A program made the translations under genes and the position numbers. Below, one piece after another: positions 1-10,549 of a DNA stretch of 64,000 nucleotides. The DNA is from Limnephilus marmoratus (lineage: Eukaryota > Arthropoda > Insecta > Trichoptera > Limnephilidae), in contig OU862908.1 of the NCBI GenBank assembly GCA_917880885.1, positions 53,527,819 through 53,591,818 of the forward strand, written 5' to 3'. Position 1 is the first letter of the stretch. Each line of letters opens with the position of its first letter. Under the pieces are notes generated by a model that did not search any database, had not been told where the DNA came from, and saw nothing but the letters and a program-made list of their open reading frames with translations.

Positions 1-212
1 GGATAATGTAAACTATACACGTTCACATTCAACTAATATTATCTTTACTTATGTAAGCATACCCGAATACAGCAAGAAGCTACTTTCAATTAACATAGCA
101 AAGCTAAAAAGAGCTCATTCAGTAACTGAATCAATTATCCTATGATAACTGTATCAGGATCCTAAATATGTCAAACAAAAGGAAGTTACATCAAATGTAA
201 CAAATATACAAC

Positions 213-490
213 TTGATGAATTCGAAGGTTCCTGCCTATCTGTTTGACAGACTGCAGTGGTCCCGTGACTCTCATGCACACAGTACATGCCAAAGGGACC
301 ATTCACTCGATCTCCCCATGCATACAACTGCGTATTTGAGGGTAGTTTCAGCTATTCATTATTAAAACTTTGGAATTAAATACCACTGTCTATTCGAACA
401 TCGACATGGTCGCAGTGCTTCAAGAAGCACTGCGGGGAATGGTTGCTGACTGCACAACATCTAATACCTACCAGTGTTGTGATGACATTA
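213..490 (+). pseudogene. LINE reverse-transcriptase ORF, C-terminal remnant
   Basis: Decayed C-terminal end of a non-LTR retrotransposon polyprotein. In one frame it reads LFDRLQWSRDSHAHS and later DLPMHTTAYLR. After a frameshift near 342 it continues GSFSYSLLKLWN, one in-frame stop, then IPLSIRTSTWSQCFKKHC and GEWLL. The order R-x-H ... P-x-H/R-T ... LWN-x-(L/I)P-x-xIR ... FK is typical of the end of Jockey/CR1-like ORF2 proteins (family knowledge). The reading frame is broken at least twice, so this is a fossil. The clade is inferred from the motif only. Confidence 0.55.
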
Positions 491-1098
491 ATTTTGAATT
501 TGAATATTATGTGCTTCGATTTCAATTTTGATTTACACGATTTATTTAAAAAAATATATTATTTATATTAGAGATTTGATTTAATTATTTTTCTTGCAAA
601 TTATGTTATGTGTATTGTGTTAGACGCACAGCTGAAAACCGGCTGCATTCCGTGAGAAATCCTGAGCAGTGATCTTTTTTTGTGAATAGAATCAACGATA
701 ACTAAACAACATATATAAAATTGTAAAAATTGTACGTTTTTATTATTATGTTATTTATTTTTATTTATGCATTATACGTGTGTTTTTAATGTATGATGTC
801 TTCTGAAATAAATTCAAATGCGAATAATATTACGAAATGGAAACGATATACATTTCACATGAGTAATAAATGGTAAATATGCATGCCATACCATATTAAC
901 TCATTTGATTCCTTAAACAGAGATGCCTTCAAGATTGCTACACATGTTTTAATGACTGGGGGATGACAATTGAATTCACCAGACACACAAATACTAGGAA
1001 AATTCGCCCTTTCAAAAAGTCACTTTTACTCATATCACTGCTAATTTACGTCAACATATTAGTGTTATTTTAATTTTAATATTATTATTTTTTTTATG
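491..1098. other. AT-rich, no recognisable gene
   Basis: A/T-rich sequence directly after the LINE coding remnant. Its first part may be that element's 3' untranslated region. No poly(A) tail, tRNA-like box or long reading frame was seen. Confidence 0.5.
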
Positions 1099-1180
1099 CA
1101 TAAATCCGACCGAAACCGGTCGGATTTACGCATTATATAAGTGGTTTATACAAAGTTGAATTGTTTCATTTTTCTATTTT
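1099..1180 (+). mobile_element. PLE terminal-repeat remnant (3' half of ribozyme)
   Basis: GAAACCGGTCGGATTT followed by GCATTATATAAGTGG and TATACAAAGTTG matches the segment downstream of the ribozyme core at 55205-55267, so this is the end of the same PLE family. The 5' half of the ribozyme is missing. Positions 1102-1127 instead form a perfect 10-bp hairpin, AAATCCGACC / GGTCGGATTT, around a GAAACC loop, as if two inverted ends had been fused at this point. Confidence 0.6.
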
Positions 1181-2267
1181 AATTTTTATTTTAAGAAATG
1201 CGGTCCTGTAACATCTGACTTATTTTTCTAAAAACGTATTTATCAAAAGTATTCAATTTCGCCGAGATCCCGTAGGCGGTAAAAACATATCGGTAAAAGT
1301 TTAGATCCAAACAAAGCTTTTAGTGTGAGCGACTGAGATATAATTTATCTGGGAGGCTTTTAGGTCACGGAGGTAGATATTGTTCGGGCGATTTTACCAA
1401 TATGTCAGCCCACCCCACTCGTTTACGGGATGAATGGCGTTTTAACAAATTTACTTATCTTCCGCACTAACAAACTATCGGACTTGTTTATTGGACATGT
1501 TAGCTGAGATTTCTTCCTGGAAAGTGGGTTTATTGTTTGAAGGGGTCAAACAATAGTTGTTATGTTTGTGGCCGGATGTAATTATCTAAACTAACGATTT
1601 CTTGTTATATGTGAAAGCTACTGGAATACTTTTGACCTTTGAATCATTATGTTAAGAGCTTGACAGCTGAGGCTAATCTAGCCCTAGGTGAATTTTAGTG
1701 AAAGCCTGTAAAATAATAGCCGAATATCTTATTTTACCCACTGAGATGTTACCCCCCTAACTATCGTTTTCAAAACATTAATGGTTGTACAGCAGTTGTG
1801 TAAAATTTAAAACCTAAAATGTAATAAAATTATTGCATGTTAGGATATCAATTACATGAGTGGAGAGCTACTCGGTTCTGAACATAGAGGTTGCGGTTTC
1901 AAATTCAAATAACGGTGTATACATTTGTGAGAGCTTGTTTTACGAAAATTTTATAAATAACATTTTTTTGTATATCGCTAACTTCTTTGGGGTAGAAAAT
2001 ACATGCTTTGAGGAGAAATGCATATTTAAACTATATTAATTTTGATATGGTTTTCCAGTGCCAGGTGCTTCTCAATAGAATTAATCCTGGAATACTGATC
2101 TCAGTCGTTTCGACCAATACTAGGTGCATTTAATGCCGTGTCTCTCTAAAAATACGCCAATCGCAATGGTTCTTTTGACGAAGACTTGCAGGGTTGAATA
2201 TTTTTTAATATTTTATACGAGAATGAACCTATGACAGTCTGCCTAGAAAAATTGTAGGCTCAATGCT
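1181..2267. other. No recognisable gene
   Basis: Unassigned sequence. A loose inverted similarity exists between ATCCCGTAGGCGG with ATATCGGTAAAA near 1266-1302 and their complements near 1388-1434, which could be a small degraded TIR element. Nothing else was recognised. Confidence 0.4.
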
Positions 2268-2495
2268 CCATAGTAAACGTTCAAATAGAAGAAGATAAAT
2301 TGAAAGGGAGATATGTATATAAATACAAATGTTAGAGGGAGCGGGAAAAAAGTAATTAAAGCGCGTAACATTTATAGAAATACTATGAATTTTTCATGCT
2401 TATAACATATTAAATAACAAATCAGAATATTGTTTTGAAGCCTGATTTTTTTCTATGCTGAGAATTTCACAAAATTACCGTTCGGCTCGGCAATA
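2268..2495 (+). repeat. Interspersed repeat family G, copy 1
   Basis: Shares ordered blocks with 62372-62690: TAGTAA(A/G)CGTTCAAA, then TTGAAAGGGAGATATG, later GTAACATTTA with TGTGAATTTTT-like text, TTTTTTTCTAT, AATTTCA, and AATTACCGTT(C/T)GG. Block order and orientation agree and the gaps differ by indels. No coding potential, tRNA box or terminal inverted repeat is obvious, so the class is unknown. Confidence 0.55.
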
Positions 2496-3410
2496 GTATC
2501 TTCAAAAATAAAATCTATTTTTTTGGGTGCTTAAAAAGTGCGCCAGAAAAATATGTTAAAATCGGTAGAAATTTTAAATGCAGGGGTTTAAGCTAAATAT
2601 ATTTTTTTTGAAATTAAATAATAAAAACTGCAAACATGTTTTAATTTTTTCCCCTTATGAATTTATTTTATAAAATCTAAGTGTTTCAAACCTTCGTGAA
2701 CAAAGATGCACTCAGGACGAAATTAGTGTTAGTCACATTGATATAATAATTAGTGCCTATTTAAGTATAAAAAGCAGGATTAATATTCCAGGGTAAATAA
2801 TAGTGTAAGGAATCCAAACAATAAATAAATTGATAATTCATTATAAATCAGATTTTATTCAAAGGACAGACAATTTTACCCTCAGTTTTTAGTTATTTTC
2901 CAACCCAAGTATCAAATATTACTTCAAATATCTACTAAAGGATTCATAAAACCATTTTCATTCTAAAGAGAACGGATGAAATCTTGTAATTTTCAGGGAA
3001 AAAATATTTAATATAAAAATAAATGTTCTGAGAAACCGTATCAAGCGGTTATCACCAGGCTGAAAAGAGCATAATTTCGAAGAGACATAAAATAGGTAGG
3101 AAGGAATAAATAGTAAAAGCAATCTTGGAAAAGGAAGCGCACGATAAACCTTAGAAGACGAACGTTAAGAAATAAATTAGTTGGAATTGAGAGACGAAAA
3201 AGGACAACATGGCCTGAAAACGAAGCTGAAGGAATTATGAAATATTAGAAGTTTCCGGACGAGAATGATTTCTCGATGAGGTCGCTTTTACGTTATTGAT
3301 GATTAAGGAAAGTAGGACAATGAAGCGTGAACATAATTATGTTTTTATTTTCCTAAGATGGTATGAGATATCTAACCATTATTTGAAGTGTGTTAAAATT
3401 AAATTTCACC
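2496..3410. other. No recognisable gene
   Basis: AT-rich with a purine-rich patch at about 3050-3260. The short open frames here have no recognisable motif and no codon signal. Confidence 0.4.
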
Positions 3411-3496
3411 AGACTGATTGTGGCCTTAACGAGCTGAAACCGGTTACTGTCAATAAAATTAAAGTGAAAAAAAGTTTTATATTTGTTTAATTATAA
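3411..3496 (+). mobile_element. PLE terminal repeat, proximal part (interrupted by Helitron)
   Basis: CTGATTGTGGCC then TTAACGAGCTGAAACCGG and CAATAAAATTAAAGTG match the PLE terminal repeats at 38447-38510 and, inverted, 60065-60125. The hammerhead core is degenerate (CTGATTG in place of CTGATGA), while the GAAACCGG part survives. The repeat stops at 3496, where a Helitron begins, and resumes after it at 4214. Confidence 0.65.
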
Positions 3497-4213
3497 TCCA
3501 TACTAATATTATAAATGCTAAAGTGCGCGAGTTTGTTTAGTACGCTTTCACTCCTAAACCGTTAAACCGTTTTTAAAAATTCTTTCACCAATATAAAGCT
3601 TCATTACGAGTAACGTGGGCTGTAAATAATGGTAATCTATGGCGTTATGAATTTATAAATATTAATATATTATATTTATTCTATGTTTATTGTCTTGGTA
3701 ACTACTCGTATGTTGATATATATTATTTCAGGCGTCGTCGTGTGTACGCGCTTAACTTCCGAACGACTGCACCAAGTTGGATTTTTTTTTGTGTTCTTTA
3801 TTATCAGGACAAGGTTTGTATAAAACTACTGGTGAGCTCTCGCATTATGAGATTTGTATAAAAAAATTGCAATAGGTGGCACGCGAGCTGTTTGAAAACT
3901 GAATGTACCAGGAATGAATGCATGAAATGCGGAAGGGGGAAGGGGGGAGGGAGGAGGGGGTGGGGGTGGGAAACTCGGGAGGGGAACATGGAAGGGGGAG
4001 GGGAAATCGGGAGGGGGGTTCGCGGACGGGGGTAGGGGGGAGTGTTGTGGGGTGAGGGAAGGTGGAGGAAGCGGAGTGGGAACGTCAGATGGGAAGGGGT
4101 CGCGGGATGAGGAAGGGGAGGCGGAAGGGGAACGGGACGAATGGGAAAGGAGACGCAGGGAGAAAAGATTTCTTTATTAAATGGCATAGCAACGCATGCC
4201 GGTTACCAGCTAG
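3497..4213 (+). mobile_element. Non-autonomous Helitron
   Basis: Begins TCCATACTAATATTATAAA, the usual 5' end of a widespread insect Helitron group, and ends AACGCATGCCGG...CTAG. The flanking bases are A (3496) and T (4214), the expected A/T insertion site without duplication. There is no Rep/helicase coding region, so it is non-autonomous. Its 3' half, including a G-rich block, matches 45404-45834. It sits inside a PLE terminal repeat whose two halves lie directly on either side. Confidence 0.75.
3930..4140 (+). repeat. Purine-rich G/A tract inside Helitron
   Basis: Low-complexity block of GGGGGA/GGAGG-type runs with very few pyrimidines on this strand. The second Helitron copy has the same kind of block at about 45600-45780. 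The long open frame on the opposite strand here (3804-4187) is a proline-rich by-product of this composition and is not treated as a gene. Confidence 0.7.
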
Positions 4214-4275
4214 TGAATTATAAAGGAATTCCACCATGAATTGTCAGTTTCAAAAATTGAAATAATAAATTTAAC
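4214..4275 (+). mobile_element. PLE terminal repeat, distal part
   Basis: GGAATTCCACCATGAATTG and CAGTTTCAAAAATTG continue the terminal repeat that broke off at 3496. The uninterrupted equivalents are at 38535-38575 and, inverted, 59995-60045. This supports a PLE-first, Helitron-second order of insertion. Confidence 0.6.
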
Positions 4276-4376
4276 CATATTTTTTCTAAAAAAAATACGA
4301 TAATATTATAAGAAACATAAAAGGCCGTGAAACTTGCGAATATCAAATCATCAGTTCAATTTCAATTTATATTAAA

Positions 4377-4670
4377 CTAGCAGACCCGGCCACACGTTGC
4401 TGTGGCTAACGAAACACAACGCCATTATCCAACCTTTATAAAATCCATACCACCCGCTTGCCAGTTGCCAGCTGCCCGCTGCCCGCTGCCTGGATTGAAT
4501 ATTTGAATTTCTCGGCTTTTCTCTATTATAATAAGCATGTATTATACATATAAACTTTCCTCTTGAATCACTCTATCTATTCGTGAAAACCGCATGAAAA
4601 TCCGTTGCGAAGTTTAAAAGATCTATGCGCGCATACATTTTGAGCGACTTCATTTTATACTATGTAATGA
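4377..4670 (-). mobile_element. Helitron fragment (3' end at 4377)
   Basis: On this strand it starts CTAGCAGACCCGGCCACACG, the complement of a Helitron 3' end finishing in CTAG followed by T. Further in it has TCGTGAAAACCGCATGAAAA and TCCGTTGCGAAGTTTAAAAG, typical of the widespread 'ctagcagacccggc' insect Helitron group (from memory of such repeats, not searched). A C/G-rich tandem GCCAGTTGCC/GCCCGCT stretch lies at about 4457-4492. No coding region is present. Confidence 0.6.
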
Positions 4671-5059
4671 TGATACGTATATATTTCTCACTTACAGATT
4701 TTGTTCGAATTATAGTGAAGTGAACTAATGGTAAAAGAGGTTGTTATTTTTACATGTCCTAAATTTGCCTGGTAGCTATTAGGTAAGCAAAAAACAATTT
4801 TATATTCATCGATATCGTTAGAAAATGAGATGATTGTTAATTTGATAATCGAGAATAATCATAAAAATCCAAGAATATTAACGGCAATTAACTTTAATGA
4901 TATTATTACCTCGCTTTGATAAACATCAAATCACCATATATTTTAATATACTTGTATTTAAAAAATAATCGTTATTAAACATGATATGGCGAAGCCGAAA
5001 AATAATGCAAACAATGATTATTTCATAAAAAAGCACGTATTCGTGAAAATAACAATCAA
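4671..5059. other. No recognisable gene
   Basis: AT-rich sequence between the Helitron fragment and a strong hairpin. Nothing assignable was seen. Confidence 0.4.
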
Positions 5060-5130
5060 ATTTAAATTAATAAATTATTTCGTTTTTACCACTTAAAGTG
5101 GTAAAAACGAAGTAATTTATTAATTTAAAT
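5060..5130. repeat. 35-bp-arm hairpin with one-base loop
   Basis: 5060-5094 and 5096-5130 are reverse complements with one mismatch (TTATTTCG against TTACTTCG), separated by a single A at 5095. The centre reads TTTTTACCACTT-A-AAGTGGTAAAAA. Such a tight, near-perfect palindrome suggests recent formation or the core of a small foldback element. No flanking duplication was found. Confidence 0.8.
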
Positions 5131-6439
5131 CAAAATGGTGCCACAAAATAAGTTTGCTGTGTTAGAAGAACAATCAAATTGTTTGAATATTCGTGAGAAC
5201 GGTTATGAGTACGGTTATTGAGACATTTTAATTTAAGTAATTTTAAGTAATTTTTTTCCCGAGGAATTCATAAATACATATTCGGTAGAAATATATGCTC
5301 CAATATATTTATATTTATTTCTTGTCTAAAAAATAAAATGTAGGTATAGTCCTTTATTACTTAGATGGACAATAAAGTCGTTAAAGATAAGGCTTAAGAA
5401 ATTAGGCTTACGTAAATTAAAATCAACATTTGTATTATTTTATGCCACTTTGATACGTTTTGTGGGAGAATTGATGGTTCGGATTCCGAGAAAGAAAATT
5501 AAATTGAATATTTAATACTATGGTTAACATTGGATGGCGAAATGTGTTCATAGTAAATTTATACAAACAACCAAGTGGTTGAAGCGGTGAAAGCCTTATC
5601 ATGTTGTTATGGAGATAATATAATCAGAAAAATTAAAGAGATTACACACAACCAAAAAATAACATTAAACAAAGGATAAAATCCCTGGTTGTGGAAGCAG
5701 AAAAAATATTATTAAATGCTCATGAAACTCTGGGGTAATTCCATTGATTCTGTATTGAATTACTACTAAATTAAATTCAGAATACAATCACTCATTGATA
5801 TCCTTTAAAAAAATGATATTCACAATTTAGACAAAGGGATCCATCGAAGAATACATACTCAAGATGGCATGGTGTATTTTAAAGATTTGTAAGACAGATT
5901 GCAATATTTATTTAGTTATTTTTTCCGGAGGGTTACAAGTGGAATGGGAGCCACCATTTCCGTATTTGCATAGTTATCGAAAGCATAAAGATTTTATTTT
6001 CAATTTCTCTGTCTCCCAATCTGTAACTGTTTAAAATATTTTTTATAAATTTACTACGCAATGGTTCAAGTTGATTACGAAGCCAAGAATATTATTTTTC
6101 CATTTCAAAAATTACTAATAAAAGCGAGCAGAGAATGTTCACTTATCTTGTACCTATTATATTTAACTCTCAACAGGCCAAGATGCCAAACATAACGTCC
6201 ATAACCATTATGGGTCGGCCGATGACCCCATGCAAAAATAAAAATTTTGGGCTTATAAATCATAGAAATCACTTTATCTTTTTGTTGTAATTTGTCCATT
6301 TATTCGGCAGGGAATATTACCTATATTTGACAACGTATTTTTTAGTGTAATCAACGATTTTTTCACATTTTTCTTAAACGGCACATTATGTTTTAATCCT
6401 TTGCGCAGGGATACCTAAAATAATAAAAAAATATAAATA
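5131..6439. other. No recognisable gene
   Basis: Long AT-rich stretch. A short frame starting at 5134 (MVPQNKFAVLEEQ...) ends after 28 codons and has no supporting context. No repeat copy elsewhere in the window was recognised. Confidence 0.4.
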
Positions 6440-6618
6440 TTTTTTTTTAAAAAGAAAGACAAACATTCCCTTAGTTTGAAAATCTCCTACTACCACTATA
6501 GAAAGCCGAAAATATTGCTTGTGTTGTGATGGAGGACTTAGCCAGCCGAGGATTCGAGCACGCGACGCTCGGGTGAGACCCAAGCGCTATGCCCACTCAA
6601 CCACTGATCTGTCATGTA
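6440..6618 (-). mobile_element. SINE family C, copy 1 (tRNA-like head)
   Basis: Read on the minus strand: a tRNA-like head with AGTGGTTGAGTGGGCATAGC (A-box region) and GCTCGAATCCTCGGC (B-box region), then CCTCCATCACAACACAAGCA, GGCTTTC, GGAGATTTTC and a tail toward AATGTTTGTCTTTC plus A-rich sequence. Three more copies in the window share this order (8925, 21985, 62712). The pol III boxes and A-rich 3' end fit a tRNA-derived SINE. The head is too diverged to be a functional tRNA. Confidence 0.65.
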
Positions 6619-7679
6619 TTTTAGTAGATACAAGAAAGATAGTAATTTTGGGGTGCCTTAGGCCCCAGTTGACTGCGGGAGAGTTAACAATGTGCCAATG
6701 CATATGAAAGACGAATAAAATAGCACAACTGAACACAAAAAATGCCGATAAAATGGTTGATAGATTTAGATTTTGTATATTGGTATTATTTCTAAGCACC
6801 TTTACATTAGTATCCAATAATCTTCTGCACGTTATTTTGTGAAATTGATCTGCTGATAAACTGTTTGGGCAATATATCTAGTACCTATAATGAAAAAAAA
6901 ACAAAGGGCTTTAAATTTATTCAGCATCGAAACGGTTGAAATTTCAAACAAAACCGTTTGCTTTTTTATCAAAGGGAGAACTTTTTCATGTGTAAGGTAA
7001 AGAAAAAATTAGAATCACCGGAGACCAAATTTCGTAAAATACAAAGATAAACTTTTTACCGCAAAGGCCCAAAAATTAACGGAATGAATGGTTCGGTCTG
7101 CGTTATTTATTTTTTTACACAGGGTGGCTCTACAATAATGGACTATACTTAAGAGGTATGACAAGGGACTATTTACCGAATCCAAAGGTAAATTTTATCA
7201 CAAAAAGGAAATTTTCAGCTTTACATCAGGAGAATAATATGCAATATAGCTTCAGTTACGTTTTTATTCTAAACAACACCCTTGACGGCCGTTTATTTTT
7301 GAAAGCTTCAAAATAATGTTGACATGAAATGATGTTATTTTGCAAACGATGTCAGTGAGGTTTTTAGGGAAAAAAATATTGGAGGCACGCTTTTTGTGTA
7401 CATAAAGACAGATTGAGCTTTGAGTGAATTTAAGACTTTGGATTATTGTAGACTAGAACAATAGCTCTTTAAGGTAGATAATTAGCATATATTACTGAAC
7501 AGATTTGAAATAAAACTAAATTTTCTAATTTACATAAGCCAACTTGACTCCTAGGCCCAGACAGGATAATTAAATAGGTCACGTGTTAAAGAAAGAATTT
7601 CGGTATATATATATATATATATACATTTTTTTTAAAAATTAGCTCCAAACAACATTTTTTTAAATTAGCTCCAAACAAC
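6619..7679. other. No gene; (TA)n and a small duplication near the end
   Basis: Mostly AT-rich unassigned sequence. A TATATA run lies at about 7603-7623, and AAATTAGCTCCAAACAAC occurs twice close together at about 7635-7680, just before repeat family B copy 1. Confidence 0.5.
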
Positions 7680-8114
7680 GGAAGAAAATAATTCCCCTCG
7701 TAGCCTATAACATATTTGGGGACGCTGTGCGGAGGGAATTATTAAGAAAGAAAGGAGAGGAAGTTCTTGAGAAGGGAAAAGGTACGAGGGGTAGGTAGGA
7801 ATCTGTGAGTTAGTGTATTGAGGAGTGAAGAACGTATGAATCCATCCCTTTCACTGCGGTGCAAGGCATTGTTCAGAGAGATTCCAGCCTGGAGAGGTCT
7901 ACAGGTTTCCCCCAACTATTTCTCTCCTGATTCGACCTTGTTGATGCCAACCCACGCAGTTGATGGGCAGACACATCCGTCGACAAGATCCAAACAAACC
8001 TCACCCCATGAACTCGGGAATCCGTGCTGAGTCACGAAATGTAGCAAACCACTTGGTGGAGACTATCCAGTAAATGGTTCCCGGGACGGCGGTACCCATA
8101 CCCGCCTTCCAAAT
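7680..8114 (+). repeat. Interspersed repeat family B, copy 1
   Basis: Shares with the copies at 11378, 17150, 26270, 44006, 46458, 47300 and 49135 an ordered set of blocks: TTTGGGGA(C/T)GCTGTG, a purine-rich AAGGA block, TAGGAATCTG, ATCCATCCC, CCTCACCCCATGAA, CAAACCACTTGG, GTAAATGGTTCCCGGG and GGCGGTACCCATACCCGCC. Full length is about 430 bp. It is non-coding, and some copies carry T-runs at the left end. No tRNA boxes were recognised, so the class is uncertain: possibly a SINE with poly(A) on the other strand. Confidence 0.65.
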
Positions 8115-8269
8115 TAACATATGAATATGTTTAAATAATTTTTCCCAAAATTATATTTTTTCGAGCCATACATATGTATACGCGCCCACAACATACTTCT
8201 ACAGGTGAATCTTTTCAGTGGAAGATACTTAACCAATTGAAAGAAAAGTTGTTTTTAATGCCTTACAAG

Positions 8270-8530
8270 TAATCATCACCATCAACAGTCACTGTCTAAG
8301 ACAATTCTATGAAGGCTTCTCTCCGAGGAAATTCCCATCTTTCTCGGTTCAGTGAATAGCTCTGCTACGTGTTTCGGCCAAACCTATCCTCATCGATCCT
8401 GCGTGTCTTAAGCGGCCTTGAGTTCTCTCGAGCCCCTTGGGAGCTTGGGAGCGACCGATAAACGGAATTCGTCTATCGGTTGTCCGCCGCTGAGCGGTGC
8501 GCCCTGCCATTGTCATTTGCTCAATTGGGC
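8270..8530 (-). mobile_element. Possible RTE/CR1-type LINE 3' remnant
   Basis: On the minus strand the text resembles the arginine-rich C-terminus and short 3' end of a LINE ORF: WAGH-like, then GRSQAPK, later FLGEKPS-like residues, and finally GATGGTGATGATT. The frame is broken in many places and the match rests on general motif order only. Other explanations, such as unrelated GC-richer sequence, remain open. Confidence 0.3.
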
Positions 8531-8924
8531 GTTTTCAATTACTTTGGTCACGTACTTTCCCTGTAAACCATTATCTATATTTGTTTTTTTTTTATATATA
8601 TCTACAGTAGGTAAACACTTCATGAACGGTGATATTTCGCGTGATTAAATTTGCGCAGCTATTCTTCATAGTCGAATTTATCCGTCGATCAAAATGTTTT
8701 CATTTCGAAACGTCATCATTTTCACCGTGACGTACGAATTTTTTAAATATTCTTTAAAATTTAAATTATCACAGGGGCATAATTCCGTATTGTTGGATCA
8801 GTGCTGTTTATATTTTCAATGCGTGTCAATTAACTTTATTGAAACCGGGCAGTAACTAATATTGCAAAATCAAAATTAACATTTAAAAAAAAAATAATAG
8901 TTTCCTATTTTTATTTTTATTTTA
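8531..8924. other. No recognisable gene
   Basis: AT-rich, with no repeat partner noticed in the window. Confidence 0.4.
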
Positions 8925-9085
8925 TTTTAAAAAAAAGACAACCTTTCCTGGATTACGAATAATCCGACAATGTTTTAAAAATTCGTGATGGAGGAGCCAG
9001 CCGAGGAATCGAACATGCGACGCTCGGGTGGGACCCAAGCGCCTTGTCAACTCAGCCACTAACCGGTCATAAAATGATTTTTTTC
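8925..9085 (-). mobile_element. SINE family C, copy 2
   Basis: Minus strand: GGTTAGTGGCTGAGTTGAC (A-box region), CCCACCCGAGCGTCGCATG and GTTCGATTCCTCGGCTGGC (B-box region), then CCTCCATCACG. The tail reads GGATTATTCGTAATCCAGG and AAGGTTGTC followed by a long A-run (T/A-rich on the plus strand). It is shorter than copies 1 and 4 because the GGCTTTC/GGAGATTTTC middle is missing. Confidence 0.65.
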
Positions 9086-9604
9086 TGGCCTTTATTTTAT
9101 TAATTTTTTTCATTAGCCGTTTTTTGTAGTAAAAAATTGATTGTCAAAACATTGTCATTTTTTTTTTTAATAAATGCGGTATTTTTGTATAAATGCGGGT
9201 TTTGTATATTATTAAACTTGTGCATATGCAAGAAAAGGTTGAAAATTTTTCATGAACAACATCAAGAATCTTATTTTCACGAAACCATTGGGACTTAAAG
9301 CACGTAAACTTACTTTATCAAGTATTTAAATATTATAATTGGCGTACAAATAATGTAAATGTCTCGGTCAAACCACACAAATCAAATTAGGTGGGTTATT
9401 TTCCATGTTACGTTGGGACTTGGTGTACATACCCTCTCTTATTAAGGCCACCCATATTAGAATAACTCGAGAGAGAAACAACCTAAATACTCTACTTAGG
9501 TTTCATTGTATTACCGTTGCAAACAGTGGTAATCATTTTTAGGTAACACAAACGACTATGGTGAGGGAATGAATTCTGGTGTTTGAAGTTTTGAGATACT
9601 AATA
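9086..9604. other. No recognisable gene
   Basis: Unassigned sequence between two tRNA-related repeats. Confidence 0.4.
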
Positions 9605-9668
9605 TTTAAACCCGTGACTTCTGGATTCGTAGCTAAGGATCGTAACCACTCAACCACGTAGGCTGTAA
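9605..9668 (-). mobile_element. tRNA-like SINE head, isolated
   Basis: Minus strand GCCTACGTGGTTGAGTGG...GAATCCAGAAGTCACGGG followed by TTTAAAT. The A-box-like part is good; the B-box is decayed (GGGTTTAAAT in place of GGTTCGAATC). It resembles the heads of families A and C but matches neither closely, so it may be another SINE family or a relic. Confidence 0.4.
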
Positions 9669-10549
9669 TAAAATAATATACAGAATTAAAACATAAGCCA
9701 TTTTAACAACAAAGATTCTAAAATAATATTTGTTTTAATTATGGCGGCTCTAGAAAATTTCTGAAAAATAACGATTAAAACAATGTACAATTTAATTACG
9801 TTAAGTATTATCATACCTCTTGAGATAATTAAGAATAATATTTTTTTCGGTATTAAATTCACATTAAAAAGAACGAAATTAGATTTCGGATGTTATTTCA
9901 TAATCTTTTTGTCTCAAGGTGGAGTGAGACTTGAAGTGTAAATTATTGAAACCTTTTATAAAACGATTCTCGTTAATACAATTAATTTATCACTATTAAA
10001 AAATTATGGCTTCTGGAATTTCCATCTGCCTTTGAGAATGTATTCTTCATTTGAATTATTTTATTCAGTATTGATTTGCAATATTTTCATCATCCGTAAT
10101 ACGTCAAACAACTACTTATTTATGAATGAAGGTACGTGCTTTATCTTTTTCAATATATTACCAACAGTTTACTTTTTATGAGTTAATTTTGGAAGGTGTC
10201 TGAAATAGCCACAACAATTGATTACTTGAAAAAGTATCGATTTTTTGTACGCTTTTTGTATTATGAAGCGAACTTTACGTATTCACACTCGATATTATTA
10301 CGGTATTAAATAATGTATCCAGACGAAGTGATTGCTCTCGAACTGAAATGCTCAGTAGAAGTTATTGCTTTCGCGGAAATCCTCACGAAATAAAACGTGT
10401 TTTAGTAGGAGTGTGTTTTATATAGAAAATGATAAAACGTTTTCCCAATAACTTTTCCATAAATTGGGTAAGAAAACATTTTTTTTAAATGGAAGATTTT
10501 CAAAGCCTTTATCTTATTCTTGTCATGAATGTATAATGCATATGTACAA
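9669..10549. other. No recognisable gene
   Basis: AT-rich unassigned sequence upstream of the minisatellite. Confidence 0.4.

Noticed and set aside
1860..1915. tRNA-like B-box (GCGGTTTCAAATTC)
   Set aside because: No convincing A-box at the right distance and no family tail.
3804..4187. 127-codon proline-rich frame on the minus strand
   Set aside because: It is the complement of the Helitron G-rich block. Both strands of the second Helitron give similar frames, so composition explains it.
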